This document shows, in pieces, positions 24,366 to 37,000 of a stretch of 64,000 nucleotides of DNA. Origin of the DNA: Bugula neritina (taxonomy: Eukaryota; Bryozoa; Gymnolaemata; Cheilostomatida; Bugulidae). The DNA lies in contig OZ037771.1 in assembly GCA_964035545.1 (NCBI GenBank), positions 4,019,128-4,083,127 on the forward strand. Direction: 5' to 3'. Below the pieces are notes generated by a model. That model was not told the DNA's origin. It saw only the letters and a list, made by a program, of their open reading frames with translations, and ran no database searches. Both the position numbers and the translations under genes were made by a program. Positions within the stretch are counted from its first letter, which is position 1; each line of letters begins with the position of its first letter.

Positions 24366-27300
24366 ATTCAACTGCTGATCTGAAATAGAAATTGTCAGCA
24401 AATAAATCAAGCCTAGCACTTAATAAAGCTGAAGTTTGACTTTTGCTAAACAATATTAATAAAATGACAAAGTTTGTATATACTATGGTAACAGTAAACT
24501 CCAATTTTACAGTTGAAGAAAAGCTAAAATATTTGTAAATTACTAAAAAAAATCCAAATAGCAGTATCATATAAATATATCTTTATGCTCATATTATTAT
24601 TGATAACTATCGGTTATTGTAACGATAAATCTGTTGTAATTAAGCAACCGTTAATATAATAATGAGAAATAATATTACTTAAAATTTGTTAGCACACTCA
24701 CAGTAATGGCCATACTGATACTCACAGTATCAGTATTTATCCAAAAAAATGAATGTAACCATTAAAAATTAAACTATAAACACGGATCAATCTCAATTAT
24801 TATCATCAAGTGATCATCATGCATACAAACCAGCTTCACTGACACTATTAAACTAGAAAACTTGTAGCAAAAGTTAAAAGAGCATTATATTCATTGTATC
24901 AGAAAACTAAACTATTAAATTTAATCATTATGATTAATGATTATCATTAAAGCTGAAAATAAAACTAAAACTAAAAGTAAAAATAAAACTAGAATTTGAA
25001 AAAATTAAATTCATTTTGATTATTATTATTATGGCCAAAAGTGACACTGACAGTGCGTGATACTAATAGTGAGCATCATGATCATAGTCAATATCAATAT
25101 CAATTAATAAAAATTGAAATGAATGAATATAATAATTATTATATTATTATTAATATTAATAATATAAATATTAAATATTAATAAATATAATTGAACAAGA
25201 AATTGAATATAAATATTATAATATTAATAATTATTATTATTGTTATAATTTTTATTTTATTTATCTTCGAAAATAAGCTTCATTGCTCACATGGACACTC
25301 AAGTAAAATACAAATTCTTACACTGTCACGGTTTTCATGACATGATGAACTTGATGTTGTTCATAATGAGATTGAACCAACTATTAGTCGATAAACAGTA
25401 ACACGGAGTTTTTTCTTCGTTTTATTTTGGTGCTTTTGGAAAAAATAAAATGAAAAAATGTACTCGATGAGCATTATGTATTTTCTTAATCCGCTGCTTT
25501 GACTTTTTTGTTTTACCTTATATTTTAGACACTAAAATTAATATAATTTGATATATTGGTAAAAGATTGTTTTAAATTATATTTATTGTGTATGAACAGT
25601 ATGTTGGGTTGCTTAATTTACAAATTTCTTTAGCGTATGAACTAAATATTTATGCGTAAATAGCACGCCATTATTTTGATCGCTCTGAATCTGATTGGAA
25701 GTTCAGGATGACTGTTACATTCTAGCCTATAGCTAAAAATAACTTTTTTTAATTTCCATCCTTCTCAGTTATTATTAAGCAAGCGTGATGTATCAGGGTT
25801 TTAGTTTATTGTGCCTTTGAAGTTGAGTTTAACTTGCTTTTAATCTTGGCTTTAATTTTTACTAATTTGACCTTGAAGTTCATATTGATATTCATATTGT
25901 CACAATGACAATCTGAATCAGTATCACTACAAGTGGCAGTGCACTCTACAGTCCGAGTCACAGTGACATTCTGATTGAGTTTGACACTTATTTTGATTGT
26001 AAATCCGAGTAACTGCGAGTCAAGTGTGAGTCTGGGTCTCATACGAACAATCCCCTTTTATTATTTAACTCATGATTACAGTTGCACTAATTAGTAATTA
26101 GTATTACTATTAGTATTAGTATTATTCATAGTCAATATTATTACTGTATTAATACTCTATTAGTATTAATTGTACTGCTTCCTTTAGTTGGACTTAAAAT
26201 TTTTGTGTTGTAATTGTTATTATATTTAGTATGAGTTAGAATATCAAGATGAAAATGATAATGATTATTATAACTCAAATTATTTTCAATATTATTAATT
26301 TTGTACTTAATTCTATTAACATCATGATCAACCATGACAATGTGATAACTTTTAGTTTAACTATCAATTATCTTTATGATTATGTTTACCAGTACTGAGA
26401 GTGAGTATCAATATTGGTTATTGGTGAGACTAAAAGTGAATATAGGTATAAAGTTTGTCATTCGTAAATTTAAATCATTAGTCTAGTCACAGTGTGTCAT
26501 TATATTTATAGTTACTCATAGTCATTAGACTCAGTCAGTGAAACTGAAGCTGCATCAGCATGTAATGGTTAAACAAAAATTTTAAGTTTAAAATGAGCCA
26601 GAATGAAGGTATCAATATTGATGTTTAATAATTAAATTGACCATGGATCATTGAATACCTTTGAATACATAAACACTTGGAAACACGCAAGATTATCATT
26701 ATCATGGTTTTTTGATTATTAGTAAATTTTATATGATCATCATAGCATAGTGATAATCATAGTTGTAGTCATACTGATAAGAATGATCTCAATCTGTATC
26801 TGCCATTGTGATTATCATACTCATAGTCAAAGTTACTTCAATTTTATTTTTCAAATCAAATCATAGTAATATTAACTCAAAATGTCATCATCAAAACTTG
26901 AAAAGGGAGTTAACTTTGTAAAAGTTAGCTAAAAGTAATGTGATAGCTATGGACATCTTGGCTGTTGTACCTACGGAATATAATTTGAGGTAGTTCTTGA
27001 TCAATAACTTCAATGGACTCGTAATATAAAATTGTGTATTTTAATTGTAGCTCTTGTTTTGAGTATAAGCTCAGAGTAATAGAAAGTAAAAATTAATATA
27101 ATTTGGGCTTCTGTTTAATTTATCTATGTCGTTCAGTTGATTTTTGTGAAGTGTAGTCTTCTTTTAGATAATAGGATAGTAAGATTAGTCTTCTCGTTTG
27201 ATCAAACAAGAATTGATCAACAAATTATATTGTTATTTAAATAGTTGTCCAACAGTCACCGATTTATAATGAAAGTCAAAATGTGTTTAGTGATTTAGTG

Positions 27301-28086
27301 TCATCACTTGATCTTTTGTTTCTTGATATTCAATAAGCCTTGTTAATTCAACTTTATGTTCACATTCATTGATTCCTATTTTTTCCAATACCATCAGCTC
27401 AATGATGCTAATTGAATGAAATGTGACTTGGCTTGTATTTCATGTCTCTTAAGAGTGTTAGATTCACAGTTGCATTATGAAAAGTAAGCTTGTTTATTAA
27501 GCTTTTTCGCATCAGCTGTATAACTTTGACGGTTGCATGTAGATGTTTCGTAAGCAAAAGCAAACATTATGTAGCTATGCTGTTGCTCTTTCCTTCTTGA
27601 ATAAATTTGTGCTATCAGCTATTAGTTTGAGCTTTTTTAATTACATCGGATTGCTTACTATATCAAGTTTTATCCAGTATGGTTATTAGAATATTTTAAA
27701 ATACATTTTTCTACTTGTTTCCTTTCGTTTGTGTTATTATGAACAGCATTCCTATTTTTGGGCTTGGTTAAATGATAGTATTAAATATTTTCAATCTTTC
27801 AAACCGTGAATGACTATACAATTATAATTGGCTCGACTGTTGAAAAAAATGCAGAAACTGGAAATGGTGAAAGGGGAGTTAGGGTTTTAGGCTGGCTAAC
27901 AATTTTCAACAATATATATTATTCAATCTATAACAATCCTTCTACTTTTTAAAGCATCAAAACTGTGAGTTCTACTAATATGGATTTATATCAATTAGTT
28001 TACCTTGTGCTACAATAACTGAGCACATTTGTCACCATTATTGTAGGAGTGTTGGACAGCAGCAAGTAAAGGATTCTTCCTTTGAC
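24366..28086. other. Intergenic region between divergent genes
   Basis: Separates the start of the minus-strand Ser/Thr-rich gene from CUL3, so it should hold both promoters. About 24690-26560 is AT-rich cryptically simple DNA (runs of ATTATTAATATTAAT, CATAGTCAATATCAATATCA, AGTGACACTGACAGTG). No supported coding region was seen; open frames at 25806-26042 and 26141-26335 are low complexity. A possible 5'UTR splice acceptor (TTGTAG) lies near 28046. Confidence 0.6.
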
Positions 28087-31000
28087 ATGTCTTCAGTGAA
28101 GTCATATAAGAAAATGTCTCCAATGCGAATACGGGCTTTTCCAGTGAGTTACTTCTATTAGCAGATCAATTGATTAGTTCTCTAATATCTTGATGCTTTT
28201 TAGAAAGCGTTTTACCAGTTTATATTTGATGAAATAATTTATTCCTTCCTTAAATAAACTAAAAATCTATACTCAAGTTACAACATTATATGAATGTGTA
28301 CAGCTGACAATGATGGTTAATCGAAACATATTGTTAGTTTTCGTTATTGTCATAACAGATGACCATGGATCCAAGGTTTGTGGAAGACATATGGAGTTTG
28401 TTAAAAAATGCAATACAAGAAATACAGAGGAAAAATAACTCGGGGCTCAGTTTTGAAGAGCTGTACAGAAACGCTTACACTATGGTACTTCATAAACATG
28501 GGGAGAGGCTGTACAACGGTCTGAAGGAGGTGGTGACTTCACATCTAGTTGGCAAGGTAAGCCATCATCAGAGACTGTCTTTGGAGTTGTCTTCCTTAGC
28601 CAAAAAGTGGTATTTCTGTAACGTACCCCTTCTCACCCTCAACAAAGCTTGTTTACGGAGTTGTCTACTTTAGAAAAAATTTGTAATTCTGTAGCTTACC
28701 TCCATACTTTCAACAACAGTGATATAATGCTCTGGCAGCTTTCATGATTTAATGTTATGTTTAAAAAAGGTGTTCTTACATTGCCACTTTGTATGCTAAT
28801 TGTAAGACTCAAATGTCTTTGATAAGAATACCTTATTGATTACCTCTTAGATATTAACTGCATTATTGTAAAAGGCAATATGTTTTCTCGCAGGAGTAGA
28901 CAACAACTATCAATTAGTATGTTTAGGAGTATGCCACGACAATATTTGATGTATCAAAAATTGAAACTGTGATTTGTAAAGTCACTATTGTTTGACTGAC
29001 AGCAGTTTGTGATGTTAGCCAATAGTCAGTATAGACTTTCCTCTCGCACGCTGCAACCGAATTCTTGTCAATTCATGATTTTAGGTCCAAAGCGATGTCC
29101 TCGGATCTTTAAATAATAATTTTCTACAAACACTAAACTCTGTGTGGAATGACCACATCACTGCTATGGTGATGATAAGAGATATACTCATGTACATGGT
29201 AAGTGTGTATATACTCATGTATATGGTAAGTATATCTCTACTCAGGTACATGGTAAGTATCTATACTCATGTACATGGTAAGTGTATATACTCATGTACA
29301 TAGTAAGTATATATATACTCATGTACATGGTAAGTGTATCTCTATACTCAGGTACATGGTAAGTATATATATACTCAGGTACATGGTAAGTGTTTATATA
29401 CTCATGTACATGGTAAGTGTTTATATACTCAGGTACATGGTAAGTATATATATACTCATGTACATGGTAAGTGTTTATATACTCATGTACATGGTAAGTA
29501 TCTCTATACTCATGTACATGGTAAGTATATCTCTATACTCATGTACATGGTAAGTGTATCTCTATACTCAGGTACATGGTAAGTATATTTCTATACTCAT
29601 GTACATGGTAAGTGTATATATACTCATGTACATGGTAAGTGTATCTATACTCATGTACATGGTAAGTGTATCTATACTCATGTACATGGTAAGTGTATCT
29701 ATACTCATGTACATGGTAAGTGTGTATATACTCATGTACATGGTAAGTGTATCTATACTCATACGTACATGGTAAGTATATCTCTATACTCATGTACATG
29801 GTAAGTGTATCTCTATACTCATGTACATGGTAAGTGTATCTCTATACTCATGTACATGGTAAGTGGATCTCTATACTCATGTACATGGTAAGTGTATCTC
29901 TATACTCATGTACATGGTAAGTATATTTCTATACTCATGTATATGGTAAGTGTATCTATACTCATGTACATGGTAAGTGTATCTCTATACTCATGTACAT
30001 GGTAAGTATATCTGTACTCATATACATGGTAAGTGTTTATATACTCATGTACATGGTAAGTGTATCTATACTCAGGTACATGGTAAGTGTATTTCTATAC
30101 TCAGGTACATGGTAAGTGTTTATATACTCATGTACATGGTAAGTGTATCTATACTCATACGTACATGGTAAGTATATCTCTATACTCATGTACATGGTAA
30201 GTGTATCTCTATACTCATGTACATGGTAAGTGTATCTCTATACTCATGTACATGGTAAGTATATTTCTATACTCATGTATATGGTAAGTGTATCTATACT
30301 CATGTACATGGTAAGTGTATCTCTATACTCATGTACATGGTAAGTATATCTATACTCAGGTACATGGTAAGTGTATCTATACTCAGGTACATGGTAAGTG
30401 TATTTCTATACTCAGGTACATGGTAAGTGTATTTCTATAAATACAAGTCTTCTTTGCTTATGTTGCTAATGTTCTCTTGAGGTGCAGTGCTATTCCTAAC
30501 ATCCGACAGTTTGTTACTGCTAATTTGTATCTTATAAACAACTTGCAGACAATTGAATAAAACTTCTTTGCTAGTGCCTATATTTTGTAAGTAAACAATG
30601 ATTTGTTTTAATTTTAAAGTTTAATAAATTTTCATCAAATATAGTTGAGATAGTTGGTTGATGGGCTTAAGGAATCAGAAAATGCAGTCTTATCAGTGAA
30701 AGATGACAATTTTGGAGTCATTCCCAAAATGTTTACATTGCTAACTGTAAATTGGGTAAAAGATTTTTCTGGTTTGAATGTGTTGAATTAATTTATCTTT
30801 ATTTTGTGTATGTTTTTCACGCCGTGCATATGAGTATCTAAAGATAATTGTGTTTTACTTGGTTACAGGACCGTGTCTACGTACAACAGCACGAAGTAGA
30901 GAATGTATATAACTTAGGACTCATCATCTTTAGAGATCATGTAATACATCATCATCACATTAGAGAAAAATTGACCTCTACACTCCTCGACATGGTGGCT

Positions 31001-34000
31001 AAAGAGCGAAGAGGTGAAGTAGTGGACAGGTTAGTTGGTTTTTGTTTCACTGATGTGCACTAATTGACCTGTAAATGTTGGTAGTCTTGAGTCCAGTACA
31101 TTGTCCGGTCATGTCATGGTAGGTCTCTGAATTATCCTCTCCTTATTTGTCCCACGAGCTTTACAAACCTTGTATTTGCATTTGATTACTATGTTCATCA
31201 AACAGTAAATATCATTGTGGTATTCATTTGCTGCTTTAGTCTAACGTGAACAATCCTATTCTCATAGTTTATAACTATGCTATTCTGTAACATGACTTCA
31301 CACTTCTTTATAGACAAGAAACTCTTAGTAAATGTGTGTTAGGGTTGCCTACATCTAAACTTTACTAGCGCTTATTGGGAAAAGTATTGTTTTAGTTATT
31401 CAAAGGTACTTGAAACTCTAAAGCTATTGATTTTTGTCTAAGCAATAATTATGCTATTATACCTTGCACTGCATTTCAAGCGTGCACACCTAGTCACTGT
31501 GAACAGTTCATTTCCTAGTATTAACTACTATATATGGACATGAGCCACTGCACTGCGTTGAGTCATGATTGCTCATTGGGTGTTTCTTTCATTAACAAAA
31601 TATCACACAACTTCAACATTAATGTGTGTGTTCATATCTGAGTACAATAAAGTGTGTCTTTAGTCATAAATATCCCCTTTTAGAATATTATATACAATGT
31701 ATTTACTCCTTCTGATATAAAGATATGATTTAAATTTGTAAAAAGTTCAAGTTATAACTGTAGATGCAAAAATGTTGGACATTTATATATAGTTGCAGTT
31801 TTTCTGAGGCTTGTTGATCCCATGAGAAATAAGTTCACAGTAAGTGCCGTATAGCAGTTTATATAATTTACAGGGGAGCCGTGAAGAACGCATGTCAAAT
31901 GCTCATGGCTCTCGGGATAGACTCGAGGACGGTATATGAAGAAGACTTTGAACAGCCTTTCCTCGCCCGGTCTGCTGATTTTTATAAAGTAGGTCTATCG
32001 AGGAGGAGGTGTAGAGTTGCCCACCCTTGTTATCCAATACGTAATGTCGTATTCTACTTCTTTTTCTTTTTGAATACTAGCTTTCTAGTGTGTATACATT
32101 TGTAAAATCTGTAGCCATTGTCTTGAGTCTGTGGCAGCTTAAATTCCAAAGGGTAATAACTCTACATGCACAATATCAAGTTTTATGTTACAACAGAGTT
32201 TCATAAAAGGTTCGAAGTTGTCCCCGCCTTGTTGCCTCCCATATCTTCTACCCGTTTCCTTTATATCTTATCTGAATTTGAAAAAGTTAGATGAACTTTG
32301 GTTGATCTCTTAATCATGTAACAGCCAATCTCATGTTTACTTTTATTATCAACTTTTTACTCTCCCCCCCCCCCTTCCCTCAAAGCCTTATTTAATTATA
32401 GCTATTAAAACTGAAGAACATCAGGCTACTGGCACACCGTGAGTGTTGTCATCTTTATACATGTTTCTATTCTACAGGCAGAATCACAGAAGTTCCTGTC
32501 CGAGAATGACGCGTCCACATACATACGTAAGGTTGAGGCGCGGATCTTGGAGGAGGGGGAGAGAGCACGTCACTATTTAGATAAGTCTACGGAGGCCCCA
32601 GTCATAGCAGTACTGGAGCGAGAACTCATTAGTAGACATATGAAGTCTATAGTGGAGGTACCCTGTTTAATACATCAGTAATTCGCATCCCTGTCAATTT
32701 AAATTTTAATGTGTTTTATATCTGATAGATATTGATAAATTTAAGAAGTGTTAGCTGAATGAGATCTGTCTAGTTTCTCTATTTATATTTTATACAAGTG
32801 TTTTTCAAATGTACAAACCTCTTTTATTTATATTTTTCTATATTTTGTTCATCTTTCAGCTAATAACCTAGATGACAATTTGTTTGTAAAGTTAAGGGTT
32901 GTAATTATTTGGAATAGATAAAATATCTACTTTTGGCTAAAGTAAATGTGCCTTTGGAACATGTTTAGGTTTATCGCATGTAATGATACATTTGCAGCTT
33001 GTTCTAGTCACTTAGCAATTTTTCTGGAGTTGTCTTTCTATATATATAAGGAATCCAAAGCTGTACAAAACTTAATGTAAACCTTCCATACAACTAGTTG
33101 TTTACAACTAGTTGTATGGCTTGTCATACTTGCTAGGCAAATAACTTCTGCTTTAATATATTTGGCTTTTTTGAAAGTTATCACTTGAATTTATTTGCTC
33201 TACCTTTTACTTCAGTAATTTTTTTTCGATATACATTGTAATTTCATTCATGAATTTACTAATGCCAGACGCACCAAGTGGCCGTCATGATTCATTTGGT
33301 CTTTATGTTGTTTATCACAGTTGCTATGGTAATCTGTAGATGGAGAATTCTGGAGTCATACACATGATAAAGAATAACAAGCACAAAGACCTAGCCTGTA
33401 TGTATAAACTACTATGTAGAGTGGAAAGCGGGCTGCGTACCATCTGTCTCACTATTAGCCGTCACTTGCGAGAAATCGGTAAAGGTTTAGTAGCCGAAGA
33501 CGAGGGCACAACTCCCATCACCTATGTGCAGGTAAGGCTGTTTGCTCAGGAACTTGGACTGTGTTTGGCCATAGTAACGGTTTATTTACATTTACATGTC
33601 GCTCTACCAGTAATTTGTTTTGTTTTTAATATTTAATTATATTTCTCCGCTGTCTTCAAGGGTTAGTGCTGCTCGTAAGATTATGGTTATGGAATTGACT
33701 ATGATATGTTGTATTGTCCCCTATTTTGATTTTAATCAATTTCTTTTGTTTCTTGTGTTCTCATTGGCCAAAATTATTTTGTTTATTGTATTCTGATTGG
33801 TTAATGCCGTGATATCTCTGGTTTTGTAGGGTCTGCTGGACCTGAAAGACAGATTCGACCAGTTCCTGTATGAGTCATTCAAGGGAGACAAATACTTCAA
33901 ACAGATAATGTGTGGTGACTTTGAACACTTTATAAACATTAATAGCAAATCCCCAGAGTACCTGTCTCTCTTCATAGACAACAAACTAAAGAAGGGTGTC

Positions 34001-37000
34001 AAAGGGGTACGCCCTCTACTAGTGTATCTATGTAGCTGTAGTCTATAACTACTCTATATCTACTCTATAGCTACTCTATATCTACTCTATAACTACTCTG
34101 TATCTACTCTATAGCTACTCTATATCTACTCTATAGCTACTCTATAACTACTTGGTATCTATTCTATAACTACTCTATAACTACTCTATAACTACTCTAT
34201 AGCTACTCTATAGCTACTCTATAATATGCAGTACTTGTGATGTTTCGTGTCTATGGAGTTGACCCATATAAAGCTTGCACTGCGGGCAACTGTTAATTAC
34301 TTTTCATTGTATGAACTTTGCCATCTCAAAAACTTTCACCTCAATGATAATTTGTAGGCTAAATTATAAATTTATTCAGGCATCAACTGTTTTGGAACCT
34401 CACATTCAATAAATTTTCAAGTTAACTTTGGCGTTACTATGACCTTGAGAAAGTGGATGTACTGATCTCGTTGCAGATGACAGAACAGGAAATAGAAGCA
34501 GTTCTGGATAAGTGTATGGTGCTATTTAGATTCCTCCAAGAGAAGGATGTGTTTGAACGTTACTACAAACAGCATCTGGCCAAACGTCTCCTCCTAGACA
34601 AGAGCATGTCTGATGACTCCGAGAAAAACATGATCAGTAAACTAAAGGTGAGACTCTTTGCCTTTCAAAGGTTTGAAATTGTGTTTCTATGCTGAAAATA
34701 TTTTTTGATGTCATAAGAAAACTTGATATTACCACCGAGACGTATGCACCAGAAACATGGAGGCATTCTGGGAGATCAAGTTACATAGTTCAACAGTATT
34801 TGTTTGCCTTCTAGAATATGCTTTACAGTGTACAGAACACTGAGTTGCTTCAATTAATACATTGTAAACTTTAAAGAAAGGTATATTTAAACATAAAAAT
34901 TAAACCATAAAAATTAAAACTAGTGGAGCCCCTCCTTGTGGTACTGGCTTTATTGTTCATTACACATATATAAACCTGAGGCTCATAATATTCTATAAGT
35001 TTTCTTTATGGAGAATAAATTTTGTGCACTTGATTAGTCTCAATGTATTAAAAGTAGAGAGCAATTGTGACATCATTTATTATGACTCGATCGTGGGTTA
35101 TAAATTCTGTTTGTAATTATACTACATGACGATATATGATATATATAGCCTGTTCTATAATTCAGTTGTTATCTTCCCATGCTGCATGTTCTGTTCGCTA
35201 TGCTGACTTCTAACATGTTTATAATTACACTATGTATACTATTATGTATAACAAGTTCCACACTTGAGCTGCATATCCTGTTTCCTATGCTGACTTTGCT
35301 ATAAATTTCTCTGCTCGTGTATTCACAGACAGAGTGTGGCTGTCAGTTCACGTCTAAACTGGAGGGGATGTTCAAGGACATGTCCATATCCAACAGCACA
35401 ATGGAAGACTTCAAGACTCACTGTCACACGGCCGGCTCTGCGGAGACGGTGGGTAACCTGGATCTCATGGTCAGGGTGCTCACCACCGGCTTCTGGCCCA
35501 CCAACTCTGTCGCCAAGTGTATTCTACCAGCTTCCGCCAGTAAAGCATTTGAAGCCTTCTCCAGGTAGTCATCATTATAACTCAGGCTTGTCTGCTCTTT
35601 CGTTTCAACCTCAAGCTATGTCTTGTGCTCAAAAACATTTTATGGTTTCAAAGGAAAAGTAAGAGTTGTGTTTACCTATAGTTTTCTAGCAACTGATAAT
35701 AATCAACAAAATTGGTTGAGTTTTTTGTAGCAGTTGATTGTAGCAATGCTCATTGTGGAGTTATCCTTCTATGATTTTACCAATAATATCCCTTTTAGAC
35801 AAATAGCTATAATTATGAACCTATAATTTTTCACTTGAAAATTCAGCTGTTTATTGAATCTCAGATGATGATAAGCTGGAAAGTGGCATCTTTAGTGTAG
35901 TTTTGAAATGTTTGGCTTGGAGTTGTCTAACCAGCTGCGTCTACCTAGCTGTGTTTATAGTGACTTGCTTGTTCCTAGTTGCCAGTTGGGAAGCTGGACA
36001 ATTAGGTGTTAATCAGTACGTTTTCATGTGCTCCAAATTCAACGATACTTTCGGTTTTTAAATATTTTAGAAGTATAGCCTTAAGCACTGGATTTCATTA
36101 CACCATCTCCGGACACTACTACACAATACGTTGTGTCGTGTATAAACATTGTAATGTGGAGCTCTCCGGTGTATAGCTCTCAGCTGTAAGTGTTGTCTGT
36201 TTACTTCTACATATTCTTAGTGAGAATAAGTTAAATTGGAGTTACTCTCTCTTTACAGATTCTACCTTGGAAAGCATACTGGTAGACAGCTCACACTACA
36301 GTCTCATCTAGGAATGGCAGACTTGAATGCCATATTCTACGGTACTCCGTCGTCTCGCAGTAAAGACACGGCGTCAAACTCGTCACTCACATCACTGAAA
36401 CACTCGGACGGTAGAAAACATATACTTAGTGTGACCACCTACCAGATGTGCATACTTATGTTATTCAATTCTCGCACACAATGGACTTATGAAGATATGA
36501 AGAGCGAGACAGATATTCCCGACAAAGACCTAACTAGAGCCTTATTACCCTTGTCTATGGGAAAAGTGTCGCAACGGGTGCTCATTAAGGAACCCAAGTC
36601 TATGAATATAGAACCCACTCACGTCTTCTCTGTCAATGATAGCTTCCAATCCAAACTCTACAAGATCAAGATCTCCCCGCGTAAGTTGACCCCCCTCTCC
36701 CACACACACAGCATGTCATGAGATAATGGGCCTGGTTAACTTTTTGTACGAGTGATTATTTTTTGCAGTATTGAATGACACTTTATAGAATTTCTTTACA
36801 ACTATTTGCTGAGCATTTAAGGGAGTTATTTGCAAACCATGTTTAACATAGCGGATGTTGCATTTGTATATAATGTGATTTTGTATGATCTTCAAACTAA
36901 GTTGACTGATATAATATGACGGAGAATTCTGTCATTCTGCTGTTGTTAACATCTGACTAAAGATGAACTCTGAACTTTCTATGCAGTTGCTGCCAAGGGT

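Noticed and set aside
29269-30171. Long open frames on both strands in the donor array ([22 protein letters not shown])
   Set aside because: They arise because the repeat unit lacks stop codons in several frames; they overlap each other on both strands and lack homology.
29184-30440. Resemblance to a CRISPR array (regular repeats, short separators)
   Set aside because: Separators are repeats themselves, not unique spacers; the unit is an exon-intron junction, in animal DNA.
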